A stretch of DNA of 64,000 nucleotides from an uncultured Cohaesibacter sp. GTDB taxonomy: Bacteria > Pseudomonadota > Alphaproteobacteria > Rhizobiales > Cohaesibacteraceae. The position numbers and the translations under genes were made by a program. How positions within the stretch are numbered: the stretch's first letter is position 1; each line of letters begins with the position of its first letter. The notes below the pieces were generated by a model that was given only the letters and a program-made list of their open reading frames with translations, searched no databases and was not told where the DNA came from. Of the stretch, positions 43,097 to 52,093 are shown piece by piece. The stretch covers positions 1 to 64,000 of the forward strand of contig NZ_OY759854.1 in NCBI RefSeq assembly GCF_963662805.1. Reading direction: 5' to 3'.

Positions 43097-43906
43097 CTAT
43101 TTGAAAAATTCTGGATTTTTGACACGGGCCTGCTCAGCAAAAACAGTAAATCTTTGAAGATGCTCGCGAACTGCGTTGCTGGCTTCATCCTTGGATCCAT
43201 TTTGAACCGCCCGGATCATGTCTTGGTGATCCTTAAGAAACTTCGCTGCGCGGCCTGCTCCAGAGGCAGGAAGGTTTAATTTGCGAGCCCGATCAATGTG
43301 TCCTGAATGTGAGATAACGAGATCCCACAGTTCTTCATATCCCGCTTCAGCATGAAAGCTGCGATGAAAAATTCGATCGAGTTTGGAGAATTCCATAATG
43401 TCATTTCTTGAGAGAGCTACTTCTTGTTGCCTCAGGATTTCTTCTGCTTCAACCATAGGGGCAAAGGAATCTGCGAGAACCCGGGCAACTTCCATTTCCA
43501 CTGACATTCGCATGAAATGCATACGTCTTACGTCGTCCATGTCAATTTTTGAAACCATGGTCTTCGATTGCGGATGGATGTCTATTAACCCTTCCGCGGA
43601 CAAGCGCGCAATTGCTTCGCGTAATGGCATTGGACTGACGCCATACTCTTCGGATAACTCTCGCCGATATATAACCGCGCCAGGAGCGAGCTGAAGATCA
43701 AGAATACGAACTCTGAGCAACGAGTAGAGTTGATCAGAAGTGGTCTTCGCTCGAAGGAGGGGGCTATTAGGCTTTGGTTCTAACTTAGACAAGTTTGACT
43801 CACTGGTACAATGTGATTTGCTACCTGGGGTTGCTTTAAAGGTGTTTACTATATCTTCGTTCCTCACGTTTGTGAAGGCATGCAATTCAAGAGGAGGTGT
43901 TAACAC
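43097..43906 (-). CDS. GntR-family (FCD) regulator next to tctCBA
   Basis: Up to 269 residues. The winged helix lies near residues 55-115 (TSDQLYSLLRVRILDLQLAP, LSEEYGVSPMPLREAIARLS) and the FCD domain follows (MRMSVEMEVARVLADSFAPM, FSKLDRIFHRSFHAEAGYEE, DHQDMIRAVQNGSKDEASNA). The first about 50 residues from the GTG at 43906 look unstructured; a later start is possible. It lies between the hydroxyacid dehydrogenase and the tctC gene, divergent from the latter, and probably controls one or both. Confidence 0.82.
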   Translation of the reverse strand: MLTPPLELHAFTNVRNEDIVNTFKATPGSKSHCTSESNLSKLEPKPNSPLLRAKTTSDQLYSLLRVRILDLQLAPGAVIYRRELSEEYGVSPMPLREAIARLSAEGLIDIHPQSKTMVSKIDMDDVRRMHFMRMSVEMEVARVLADSFAPMVEAEEILRQQEVALSRNDIMEFSKLDRIFHRSFHAEAGYEELWDLVISHSGHIDRARKLNLPASGAGRAAKFLKDHQDMIRAVQNGSKDEASNAVREHLQRFTVFAEQARVKNPEFFK

Positions 43907-44367
43907 GAAAAAATATCTAAGATATTAACATCTTAATTGCAATATACTACTATCTATGATATTAGTATATTTGTTGGCGGACTTCTTCTTTTTCTTGCTT
44001 CTAATCTGCTTGGGGGATGCATTTTTAACCTGCGAAAAAAGCAAGAAATTAGAATTAGTGCCTGCCGCGACAAAATCTCTTTTCAGTGGAGATGTTACAG
44101 GGGGCAGGGATGAGGATGTTTGCGAAGCAGAAACGGAGATGCCGTTCTTTGCAAAGAACAGTGATGTTTGTATTCATTGGCTCGTCTCCTCTCGAAGAGG
44201 GCTATCAACTGAATTAGCATTTAATAGCGAATAACTTGCCTATAAAGCAAAAGTCATTCGTAGATATTCCCTCATCTGCAGTTTCTATGGGTGACCTAGC
44301 TGGCCACTCGATCATTGTTGTTGTGAAATCACTACATCTTTTGTGTAGTAAAAACTGGGAGGTAAAG
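43907..44367. promoter_or_regulatory. Divergent region between gntR and tctC
   Basis: 460 bp, AT-rich. An inverted repeat AATATACTA / TAGTATATT (43941-43949 and 43963-43971) with a 13-base centre lies 35 bp from the gntR start; a smaller ATATCTAAGATAT is at 43913-43925. Both are candidate regulator sites. A 92-codon plus-strand frame beginning at 43956 covers them and looks spurious. Confidence 0.5.
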
Positions 44368-45312
44368 ATGAAACTATTGTACGCCGGATTACTTTTGGCT
44401 TCTGCAGCACTTACATCCAACATGGCGTTCGCGGGTGAAGATTTCCCGAACAAAGACATAACTATTGTTGTGCAGTATGCCACTGGAGGTGGAACAGATA
44501 GCTTCATTCGTGCACTTGAAAAACCGTTGGAGGACGCGTTTGGGGTTGGGGTTGCCGTAAGGAACATCGCAGGCGGTGGCGGTGTTGTGGGAATGATGCA
44601 AGTTCTGGCATCGAAGCCAGATGGCTACACCGTGGCCGTGGCAAATAACGCCTTCTATACTCTAGTAGGCATGGGAAATGTCACTTTTTCACTCGATGAT
44701 TTCGACTATATTGCGGCGGTTGGCATGGAACCATATGTCCTTGCAGCAAAAGCATCAGACAAATGGGAAGACTACGATGGGTTCCTGAAATACGCGAAAG
44801 AAAACCCTATCCGACTTGGTTTTGCTGGTGTTGGTTCTTCAACTCACATCATGGCAATGGCAATGACCGAAGAACTTGGGCTGAATGTTCAATTTGTTCC
44901 ATATGGTGGTGCATCTGAAGCGGCAGCGGCAGCCTTGGGGGGACACATCGAAGGGGTGGTCCTTTCTCCCGCAGATCTTGTTTCTGCTATGGAAGGGGAC
45001 AGTGGGCTGGTTCCAATCGTTTCGTCTGGCCCATCTTCTCTCATTAAAGATGTCAAGACAACCAAAGACTTGGGGCTTAATCTTTCTGTGCAACAGTGGC
45101 GAGGTTTTGCCGCTCCTGCAGGTGTTGATCCGGAGGTAAAGAAAGCTTGGCAAACTGCGATTGAAAAGGCCGTGAAAGATCCGAAATTTATTCAAGCATC
45201 GCAGAATCTTGGTGTTGAGGTTTCGCCTATCTTTGGTGAGAAACTTAAGGCCTTTATGGATGAAGGTGAGCGTGTGATGGTGCCTCTAGCTCAAAAAGTG
45301 GCAGCTCAATAA
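44368..45312 (+). CDS. tctC: Tripartite tricarboxylate transporter substrate-binding protein
   Basis: About 314 residues with a signal peptide (LLYAGLLLASAALTSNMAFA, cut near 22). The TctC/Bug fold shows ITIVVQYATGGGTDSFIRAL, VRNIAGGGGVVGMMQVLASK, PDGYTVAVANNAFYTL, GFAGVGSSTHIMAMAMTEEL and VPYGGASEAAAAALGGHIEG. It delivers a carboxylate in the periplasm to the TctAB permease. GGGAGG precedes ATG 44368. The ligand is unknown; the neighbours suggest a sugar acid or hydroxyacid. Confidence 0.92.
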   Translation: MKLLYAGLLLASAALTSNMAFAGEDFPNKDITIVVQYATGGGTDSFIRALEKPLEDAFGVGVAVRNIAGGGGVVGMMQVLASKPDGYTVAVANNAFYTLVGMGNVTFSLDDFDYIAAVGMEPYVLAAKASDKWEDYDGFLKYAKENPIRLGFAGVGSSTHIMAMAMTEELGLNVQFVPYGGASEAAAAALGGHIEGVVLSPADLVSAMEGDSGLVPIVSSGPSSLIKDVKTTKDLGLNLSVQQWRGFAAPAGVDPEVKKAWQTAIEKAVKDPKFIQASQNLGVEVSPIFGEKLKAFMDEGERVMVPLAQKVAAQ

Positions 45313-45395
45313 AGCTAAACAGAACATTCTTCAAGATAGTCAACTATTAGCAGCCGCGGAAAAGAGATTTTTCGCGGGTGCAGAAGCATAGTGGA

Positions 45396-45884
45396 ATGGA
45401 TATGAAACTTCTTTCTGGGCGTGTACTCTTCGATATCGCGCTTTTGCTTGCCGCTGCCATTGGTGTCCAGCAAGCTCAAATGCTACCCAATGCTGGTGGT
45501 ATTAGCCAGATTGGTCCCGGGGACTTCCCTACGATAGTCTGTGGCCTTGGAATTGTTGCAATTCTTGGGGTGCTGATAGGAGATTTGCGAAAAACTGATG
45601 CCGATGATCGCATCCAGCCCCTTAGTTGGCAGCAGGTTATTTCGGCGATAGCTATCTGCGCACTCTTGGCAGCCTACATAGTGATGATGAACATTTTGGG
45701 TTTCATTATTTCTACAACGCTGTTCCTTTTTGCGGCAACCGCAACTTGTGCATGGGCAATGGGGGTAGGAGCCCTTCGCGAAAAAAAGCTTCGCTTTTTG
45801 GTCTTCGTAGCCGCTTTTTCAACCATCTCGGCACTGTTTGTCTATTTTTCCTTCTCTTACGGCTTCGGCCTAATATTTCCTTGA
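45396..45884 (+). CDS. tctB: Tripartite tricarboxylate transporter small permease subunit
   Basis: About 162 residues with four hydrophobic helices (VLFDIALLLAAAIGVQQAQM; IVCGLGIVAILGVLI; ISAIAICALLAAYIVMMNIL; VFVAAFSTISALFVYFSFS) and the family's GPGDFPTIV segment. It lies between tctC and tctA, as is normal. ATG 45396 is used; a GTG six codons earlier is possible. Confidence 0.9.
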   Translation: MDMKLLSGRVLFDIALLLAAAIGVQQAQMLPNAGGISQIGPGDFPTIVCGLGIVAILGVLIGDLRKTDADDRIQPLSWQQVISAIAICALLAAYIVMMNILGFIISTTLFLFAATATCAWAMGVGALREKKLRFLVFVAAFSTISALFVYFSFSYGFGLIFP

Positions 45885-45896
45885 GGAGTTCGCCGA

Positions 45897-47408
45897 ATGG
45901 AAACGATATTTGAAGCCATCGGTATGGTGGCCAATCTGCAGGTGCTACTTGCAATATTTGCCGCTACGTTCCTTGGTTTAATTATGGGAGCATTGCCCGG
46001 GCTGACTGCTGCGATGGCCATTGCTTTGTTAATACCTCTTACTTACGGTATGGGACCCGTCCTAGGTATGGCTACGCTGCTCGGAGCCTTTTGTGGCGCG
46101 TTTGCGGGTGGTGCGGTACCTGCAATTCTGCTTGGGATTCCAGGAACACCCGCATCCGTTGCGACCACATTAGATGGCTTTCCCATGGCGCGAAATGGCC
46201 AGGCAGGAACAGCCCTGGGGCTCTCAATTAGTGCCTCCTTTATTGGAGGAATACTCGGGTCTTTTCTACTCATCTTGCTTTCCCCTCCTATCGCGCGTCT
46301 GGCTTTGAGTTTCGGTCCGGCGGAATTCTTCGCGCTTGGAGTCTTTGGCTTAGTCATCATCGCTTCAGTGTCCGCGGGTTCAATGTTGAAGGGACTGGTT
46401 GCAGGTCTAATCGGTCTTTGGCTATGCACAATTGGAGCTGATCCAATGACGGGTGTTCTCCGTTCGACCTTTGGACAACCTGATCTGATCACAGGTATTG
46501 GATTGCTCCCTGCATTAATTGGCCTTTTTGCGGTTTCTCAAGTACTGCAGGACCTCGTGATGAAATCAAGTAATGAAAAGAAGCCGGAAGTCGTTCAGAA
46601 CTTCCAAACAGCGAGGCCACCCTTTGGTTTACTCGCAAAGGCTTGGAAAGTCATCGCCAGTTCAACGCTCATTGGAGTCTTTGTCGGCGCAATTCCTGGT
46701 GCAGGTGGATCTATTTCTTCATTTTTGTCCTATGATCAAGCAAAACGAATGTCCAAAACGCCTGAGAAGTTCGGCAAAGGCCACTATGAGGGTGTAGTTG
46801 CATCAGAGACATCAAATAACGCAACAGCGGGTGGGGCCTTGATCCCCATGTTAACCTTGGGTCTTCCAGGGGAAGTGTCAACCGCAGTGCTTATGGGAGG
46901 TTTGGTCATTCAGGGCGTAAGACCCGGACCAGCTCTCTTCGATGAGCAATCATCTACTATATATGCAATCTTCTTTGCATTCATCATTGCTAACATTGCT
47001 ATGTTCTTGATGCAGTTAATTGGAATTCGTCTCTTTGTTCGAATTTTGAAAGTCCCCCAACACTTGATGATGCCAATTATTTTAATGTTCTGTGCAGTTG
47101 GCGTGTTTGGTGTGAATGGGTCTGTATTTGAACTCTGGCTAATGCTAGCTTTTGGTATTCTTGGATTTTTTCTCAACCGTTATGGTTTTGGCACAGCTCC
47201 TGTTATTCTGGGGCTCATCCTTGGTACCGTGACCGAAGCGAACTTAAGACGCGGTATGATTGTCTATGGCGGCGATTGGACGCAGTTCGTCTTCAGACCG
47301 ATTAGTGCAGTTCTTTTAGCGCTTGCATTTGCATTTTTGCTCTACGTGTTTTGGCAGAACTTTGCAGACAAAAAGCCAAAGGATGAGAGTACAATTGGTA
47401 GCCCTTAA
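45897..47408 (+). CDS. tctA: Tripartite tricarboxylate transporter large permease subunit
   Basis: 503 residues, about 12 helices. The signature MGALPGLTAAMAIALLIPLT is near residue 31, GAFAGGAVPAILLGIPGTPA near 66, and VFVGAIPGAGGSISSFLSYD marks the second repeat near 260, with ETSNNATAGGALIPMLTLGL after it. It uses the ion gradient to import the carboxylate bound by TctC. It starts 12 bp after tctB and ends the operon. Confidence 0.94.
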   Translation: METIFEAIGMVANLQVLLAIFAATFLGLIMGALPGLTAAMAIALLIPLTYGMGPVLGMATLLGAFCGAFAGGAVPAILLGIPGTPASVATTLDGFPMARNGQAGTALGLSISASFIGGILGSFLLILLSPPIARLALSFGPAEFFALGVFGLVIIASVSAGSMLKGLVAGLIGLWLCTIGADPMTGVLRSTFGQPDLITGIGLLPALIGLFAVSQVLQDLVMKSSNEKKPEVVQNFQTARPPFGLLAKAWKVIASSTLIGVFVGAIPGAGGSISSFLSYDQAKRMSKTPEKFGKGHYEGVVASETSNNATAGGALIPMLTLGLPGEVSTAVLMGGLVIQGVRPGPALFDEQSSTIYAIFFAFIIANIAMFLMQLIGIRLFVRILKVPQHLMMPIILMFCAVGVFGVNGSVFELWLMLAFGILGFFLNRYGFGTAPVILGLILGTVTEANLRRGMIVYGGDWTQFVFRPISAVLLALAFAFLLYVFWQNFADKKPKDESTIGSP

Positions 47409-47839
47409 CACTCAAAAATAAAATGTTCCAAAACTGATCTGGAGTAAGTGAAAGAACGAAGAACTTGCCTAAAACTGCGAGATAGATTGCCCAATTTGCA
47501 TTTAAACAGCTAGCTAAGGTAATCGTAATTTCATGAGTATTTGGAACGTGAAGTGCTCTGCGGGCGACGTTGCTTATGATCGTCGTTGAAAGCAAATAAT
47601 CCTAAGCAACGCGCTCCAGAGTATGATGGTCGGAGACGATGAACTGTGCCCCAAATTCCAGCCAGTTTTAAAAGTTCAGAGCATTTAGGCCATTAGACCA
47701 TGTTGCAGCCCATTTGAGCTGGATCCTGATTTCGCATATGGCTGCAAGCGCAATTGCGTTAATCAGCTGCAGTGTCGGTCGAGTCAGGTCGCGCAAACTG
47801 TAAACGATCAATTTGATACAATGGGGAGATTATAAGGTC
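47409..47839. other. Non-coding stretch with decayed DNA after tctA
   Basis: About 430 bp without a usable reading frame. The right part runs into the IS5-type transposase remnant, so at least some of it is probably decayed insertion-sequence DNA, but I cannot identify it by eye. Confidence 0.35.
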
Positions 47840-47961
47840 CGCCATCTTATCGAGAATGTCTTCTGCCGCGTTGCAAACCGTTATAATAGCCGCGCCAGAA
47901 CTTCCTGTTCACAGTCGCTTTGGCAACCCTAAGCGCATTCTGGATATGGTTGTGTCTGTAG
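47840..47961 (+). pseudogene. Remnant of an IS5-family transposase (C-terminus)
   Basis: Translation gives RHLIENVFCR, then, after a shift, NFLFTVALATLSAFWIWL and a stop at 47961. This is the typical end of IS5/IS1031-type transposases (RHLIENVFCRLKDFRRIATR, then a Leu/Ala-rich last helix). The part between the two blocks is shortened and out of frame, so only a dead tail remains. Confidence 0.75.
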
Positions 47962-48107
47962 CCTAGTCAGTAAATAGTATTGTTGCTCTATTAAAGGATG
48001 TAAACCACGTGATGTGACTAAACGAACCCCAATTACTAAAAGACTATAATGCACGACTACCCTAAGTTTTTGAACTACGGTTAAAGCCGTTTTTAAAAGG
48101 GAAAACC

Positions 48108-48593
48108 ATGAAAAAACTAGTCTCAGTTGGTGTGATCTGCTTTGTTGTTGGTGCTTTTTCGGGAGCAAGCTTTTGGTATTTAGCATCCCCTTTGTGGAAC
48201 GACAGAATCGTAAATGAGGATCTTGTACAAATTGAAGGTTCTATCGTTTTATCAAAAGGGAGCTTTAGGAACGCCGACCAAATTCACCGTGGTAAAGGCC
48301 TTGTAAATGTAGTAAAACTATCTAACGGTCGGGTGGAGGTTCAATTGTCAGAATTCGAAGTTACGAATGGCCCCGACTTGGAGCTGTGGCTCTCTTCACA
48401 CCCAAACCCCAAAACATCATCGGATGTGCTGGAAGAGAACTGGGTGTCGCTGGGATTGCTAAAAGGCAATATCGGTAATCAAAGCTATACAGTGCCGCCT
48501 AGCGTTAATATTGGCCAATACCATTCACTAGTTGTTTGGTGTGAGCAGTTCGGCGTGCTATTCTCCCCTGCTCCGTTGGCTGAAGGGGCGTGA
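48108..48593 (+). CDS. DM13-domain protein, membrane-anchored or secreted
   Basis: 161 residues. The N-terminal hydrophobic segment VSVGVICFVVGAFSGASFWY acts as signal or anchor. The rest is a DM13 domain: KGSFRNADQIHRGKGLVNVV, FEVTNGPDLELWLSSHPNP, VSLGLLKGNIGNQSYTVPPS, and the conserved Cys in SLVVWCEQFGVLFSPAPL. DM13 domains are thought to take part in redox or electron transfer outside the cytosol. It lies alone between IS remnants, with low GC, suggesting recent acquisition. Confidence 0.82.
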   Translation: MKKLVSVGVICFVVGAFSGASFWYLASPLWNDRIVNEDLVQIEGSIVLSKGSFRNADQIHRGKGLVNVVKLSNGRVEVQLSEFEVTNGPDLELWLSSHPNPKTSSDVLEENWVSLGLLKGNIGNQSYTVPPSVNIGQYHSLVVWCEQFGVLFSPAPLAEGA

Positions 48594-48760
48594 GCAGATC
48601 AGTTACACAGACTATCGAGCACTCCCACCCAAAGGGCATCATGAAACTGGACCGTTGACGCCTTAGAGGGCCAAATGGAGCAAGAGTCGAATTCTGAAGT
48701 GGTTCCGGAAACCTGGACTGTGGGCTAAGGCGTATCCCTAAGCTGTGAAGGGATTCGACC

Positions 48761-49066
48761 ATGGCAAAGCGCCGGAACTTTACAGATCAGTTTATAGCTA
48801 AGGTAGCGCTGGAGGTGTTGCATGGTGAAACCGTGCAAGAGATAGCAGCGAAGCATCAGTTGCACCCAAATCAGGTCACTACATGGACGCGTCAGGCGAT
48901 AGATGGGATGGCTGATGTTCTCTCTGGCGTAAAGCAGAGTGGCCCTACGGAAGCTGAGATCAAGGAGCTGCACGCCAAGATTGGGAGGCTGGCGGTCAAG
49001 AACGATTTTTGTCGGAAGGGCTCAAAAAGCGAGCCCGGCAAAGAAACGTTTGATGATCCGGTGTGA
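48761..49066 (+). pseudogene. IS3-family transposase OrfA, 3' end altered
   Basis: About 85 residues match the HTH OrfA of IS3-family elements (MAKRRNFTDQFIAKVALEVL, EIAAKHQLHPNQVTTWTRQA, EIKELHAKIGRLAVKNDF). After NDF the frame departs from the usual FLSKGLKR end. OrfB follows as a broken remnant, so the element cannot move by itself. The left end probably lies in 48640-48750, but no matching right inverted repeat is found. Confidence 0.8.
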
Positions 49067-49343
49067 TCATCCGCAACTTAGCATCAGCTAGCAGTGCAAA
49101 CTGGTATTCCCGAGCCGATCAGCATTTTACTACACCCCTGTCGGGATCGACACTGCAACGTTTTTGATGATGAAAGAAATCGACCGAGTGTTAACCAAAT
49201 TCCCGTTCTTCGGGTCGCGATAGATCGTGGCTTATCTGCGCCGGGAAGGTGTTGCCTCAGGATGCCATCGTGTGCCGCATCTGATGGTAAAGATGGGCCT
49301 TGAAGCAATATACAAGCATCCCAGAACCCGTCAGCCAGACTAA
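49041..49343 (+). pseudogene. IS3-family transposase OrfB remnant
   Basis: Reads KKRLMIRCDHPQLSIS, stop, QCKLVFPSRSAFYYTPVGID, FLMMKEIDRVLTKFPFFGSR, stop, IVAYLRREGVASGCHRVPHL, MVKMGLEAIYKHPRTRQPD, stop. Two internal amber codons and loss of the whole catalytic DDE part show a dead, truncated gene. It belongs with the OrfA just before it. Confidence 0.8.
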
Positions 49344-49345
49344 TG

Positions 49346-49520
49346 AATATGCCGGGGATCGAAACTATTACTGAAAAGGCGATTGATGCTTTTACTCCGG
49401 CCATAGCGACATTCAAGAGAGGACGTGATTTGTCCGACTATCTGGACTGGTGCTGCATCAACATTCGGGCAGAAGAAAACAAGTCATATGCAGTGCATCA
49501 AAGATGGGACTGCGAGATGG
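49346..49520 (+). pseudogene. IS110-family transposase remnant
   Basis: MPGIETITEKAIDAFTPAIA, then FKRGRDLSDYLDW, and after a shift QHSGRRKQVICSASKMGLRD. This corresponds to the C-terminal Transposase_20 domain of IS110-type enzymes (IPGIGPITA..., GRDLAAWLGL..., GGK.RLG.ISKMG.R). It directly abuts the IS3 remnant, so one element was probably inserted in the other before decay. Confidence 0.7.
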
Positions 49521-49639
49521 CGGCGAAGTGGTTCTGGAGAAAAAAGGCCGGGATCCAACTAGCATTCGGCTAGAATACCTATTGAATACCGGCCTCAAAC
49601 CAACTGAGCAAAACTGCCCTGCGGGTCCCCTAGTTGTAC

Positions 49640-50671
49640 TTACAATTTAGTCGATACCTTCCAAAGGTCGGTGTTGCCATCATGAGCATACTGGTCGATT
49701 TCAGTGATCTCTTCATCCGTGAAGGTCAAACCGTCGAGCGCACTCAGGGAGGATGTGAGCTGTTCAACGGTCCGAGCGCCGATAAGAGACGAAGTCACTC
49801 GATGATCTCGAAGGGTCCAAGCAATGGCCATTTGAGCCAACGTTTGACCGCGCCTTTCGGCGATGGCATTTAAGGCACGGATACGGCCAAGGACGTCATC
49901 GGTTAGGTTATTCGGGTCAAGAGAACCGCCGCGTGTGGCTCGCGAATCCGTTGGAATGCCCTCAAGATATTTCGAGGTTAGCAGGCCCTGCGCCAATGGT
50001 GAGAAAGCAATGCAGCCAGTGCCCAGATCCTCCAGCGTATCGAGCAAGCCATCTTCAATCCAGCGGTTAAACATCGAATAGTTGGGCTGATGAATGAACA
50101 ACGGCACACGTTCTTCTGTCAGGATGGACGCAGCCTTGCGCGTCAATTCAGGCGAATAGCTTGAGATGCCGATATAAAGCGCCTTCCCTTGATGGTGCAA
50201 ATGGGCCAGTGCTCCCATGGTCTCTTCCAACGGCGTGGTGGGATCGACCCGGTGCGAATAGAAAATATCGACATAGTCGAGCCCCATGCGTTGGAGCGAC
50301 TGGTCTAGGCTGGCGATCAGATACTTGCGGCTTCCGCCGATACCACCATATGGGCCAGGCCACATGTCCCAGCCGGCTTTAGTCGAGATGATCAACTCAT
50401 CGCGATACGGGGCAAAGTCACTTGCCATGATGCGACCAAAACTCTCTTCCGCCGAGCCATAGGGCGGACCATAATTGTTGGCAAGGTCAAAATGGGTGAC
50501 ACCATGATCAAAGGCATGGCGCAGAATCGCTCGTCCGTTCTCGAAAACATCTACACCGCCAAAATTCTGCCAAAGCCCTAGAGAAATGGCCGGTAAATCG
50601 ATGCCACTTTGGCCGCATCTCCGATATTGCATGTTTGTTCGATAGCGCTCAGTTGCAGCTGTATATTGCAT
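49640..50671 (-). CDS. Aldo/keto reductase (YghZ/Kv-beta-like)
   Basis: About 343 residues. The AKR barrel shows MQYRRCGQSGIDLPAISLGL, HFDLANNYGPPYGSAEESFG (catalytic Asp/Tyr), ISTKAGWDMWPGPYGGIGGS (Lys), YVDIFYSHRVDPTTPLEETM (His), and the NADPH end SLIGARTVEQL. The text matches E. coli YghZ, an L-glyceraldehyde-3-phosphate and methylglyoxal reductase. ATG 50671 is chosen because AGGAGG precedes it; the frame is open 43 codons upstream. It forms an aldehyde-reducing group with the LysR, SDR and alcohol dehydrogenase genes nearby. Confidence 0.9.
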   Translation of the reverse strand: MQYTAATERYRTNMQYRRCGQSGIDLPAISLGLWQNFGGVDVFENGRAILRHAFDHGVTHFDLANNYGPPYGSAEESFGRIMASDFAPYRDELIISTKAGWDMWPGPYGGIGGSRKYLIASLDQSLQRMGLDYVDIFYSHRVDPTTPLEETMGALAHLHHQGKALYIGISSYSPELTRKAASILTEERVPLFIHQPNYSMFNRWIEDGLLDTLEDLGTGCIAFSPLAQGLLTSKYLEGIPTDSRATRGGSLDPNNLTDDVLGRIRALNAIAERRGQTLAQMAIAWTLRDHRVTSSLIGARTVEQLTSSLSALDGLTFTDEEITEIDQYAHDGNTDLWKVSTKL

Positions 50672-50943
50672 ATTGGACACCTCCTGAGTTTGACAAATTC
50701 TCCCAGAGAAAGAGCGGGCGACTTGCCTCTGGACGACCATGTTGCAATCATATGGCCAGAAACAATGAGGACAATGGAAAAAGCGGCGAAGGGCAATCAA
50801 TGCATCGTTGAAGAGAATTCAACGATCACCAAGAATATCGTGTGCTACAAACAGGTTAGAATATCTTTGGGGCACGCCCCGGCAGCAAAAGCACGTTTGC
50901 GGAAAGGAACCAAGACAGCAATCCTGCGGCCAAGACCAGATGA

Positions 50944-51873
50944 TCAAATGGCGGCACTGGCGAGCCGAGATAATCCCTGATCCTCTCGGATGAGATCGAT
51001 AAGCTCGTGCAACCCGGGTGGCACCTGCCTGCGGCTTGGGTAGTAGATGGTGAAAGGCGGGCCCTCAGAACTCCAGTTCGGCATAACGATTTCAAGTTTA
51101 CCGTCTGCGACTTCTTGCTGGACACGGCTCTCCAAACAATAGGCAAAGCCAATCCCCAGAAGAGCAGCTTCAATCGCCTGATCTGTCGTGTTGGAGCAAA
51201 GCGGGCCGCGGACATCAACACGGGCCAGTGTCGAACCATTGCCGAGTTCCCATTGATATCGGCTGTTGTCACCGAGACGCATTTCAATACAGGGCAATTC
51301 CAACAGGTCCTGCGGTTTTAGCGGTCGACCAATACGAGCAATCAACTCGGGAGCGCCAATGACCACCCAATTCTGCGTTCCGGTCAGCGCCACGCCGATC
51401 ATGTCTTGCGGCACTCTGTCGCCATACCGAATGCCGGCATCGAAGCCTTCGGCAACGATATCGACCAGATGGTCATCGGCGCTAAGGTCTAACTGCATAT
51501 CGGGGAACCGTTCGAAATAGCGAGACAGAATAGGACGTAGGATGAGAGTGGCGGCGTCGCGCAACGCATTGAGACGCAATCTGCCGGTAGGGTGGTTGCG
51601 ATGCTGTGACAGGGTGCTGAGCGCATCATCAATGGCCTGTAAACCGACCTCAAGTTGGGAGGCAAGAAGGGCACCTGCATCGGTGGGGGTGAGCGAACGA
51701 CTGGTTCGATTGAGCAGCTTCACTCCCAGCTCGGTCTCGAGCTTACGCAAGCGGTGGCTGAGCGCCGACGTGGTTACGCCAAGCTCTATGGCAGCAAGGC
51801 GCATACTCTGCCGCCGCACGATGGTGACGAAGACATTGAGATCTGCCAGTAGGGTCCGGTCGGAAACACGCAT
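50944..51873 (-). CDS. LysR-family transcriptional regulator
   Basis: 309 residues. The HTH (LNVFVTIVRRQSMRLAAIEL, GVTTSALSHRLRKLETELGV) is at residues 10-65, and the LysR substrate domain includes LRLNALRDAATLILRPILSR, DAGIRYGDRVPQDMIGVAL and GIGFAYCLESRVQQEVADGK. It is divergent from the SDR gene with 220 bp between, the normal arrangement for a regulator of that gene, and also lies upstream of the aldo-keto reductase on the same strand. The inducer is unknown. Confidence 0.92.
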   Translation of the reverse strand: MRVSDRTLLADLNVFVTIVRRQSMRLAAIELGVTTSALSHRLRKLETELGVKLLNRTSRSLTPTDAGALLASQLEVGLQAIDDALSTLSQHRNHPTGRLRLNALRDAATLILRPILSRYFERFPDMQLDLSADDHLVDIVAEGFDAGIRYGDRVPQDMIGVALTGTQNWVVIGAPELIARIGRPLKPQDLLELPCIEMRLGDNSRYQWELGNGSTLARVDVRGPLCSNTTDQAIEAALLGIGFAYCLESRVQQEVADGKLEIVMPNWSSEGPPFTIYYPSRRQVPPGLHELIDLIREDQGLSRLASAAI

Positions 51874-52093
51874 ATTGCCCTGCCTTTCGTTGAAAAATAC
51901 TCAACAGATAGCAGTTCGCTGCAGGCTTTGGAAGCCAAGCAATGGGTCGTTAATGAGCGGCATCTGATAGGATCGTAAAAGAATTAGAAAACAGGATTGA
52001 GGATCACCAGAACCCCATTGGGAACCGCCGTATCGGCGCACCACAAACAAGTTAAATATTTGCCCGTCGTGCAATTGAAGAAGGAACAGGATT

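Noticed and set aside
43956..44234. 92-codon plus-strand frame between gntR and tctC with a hydrophobic start
   Set aside because: It covers inverted repeats in an AT-rich promoter region, lacks a ribosome site and resembles nothing.
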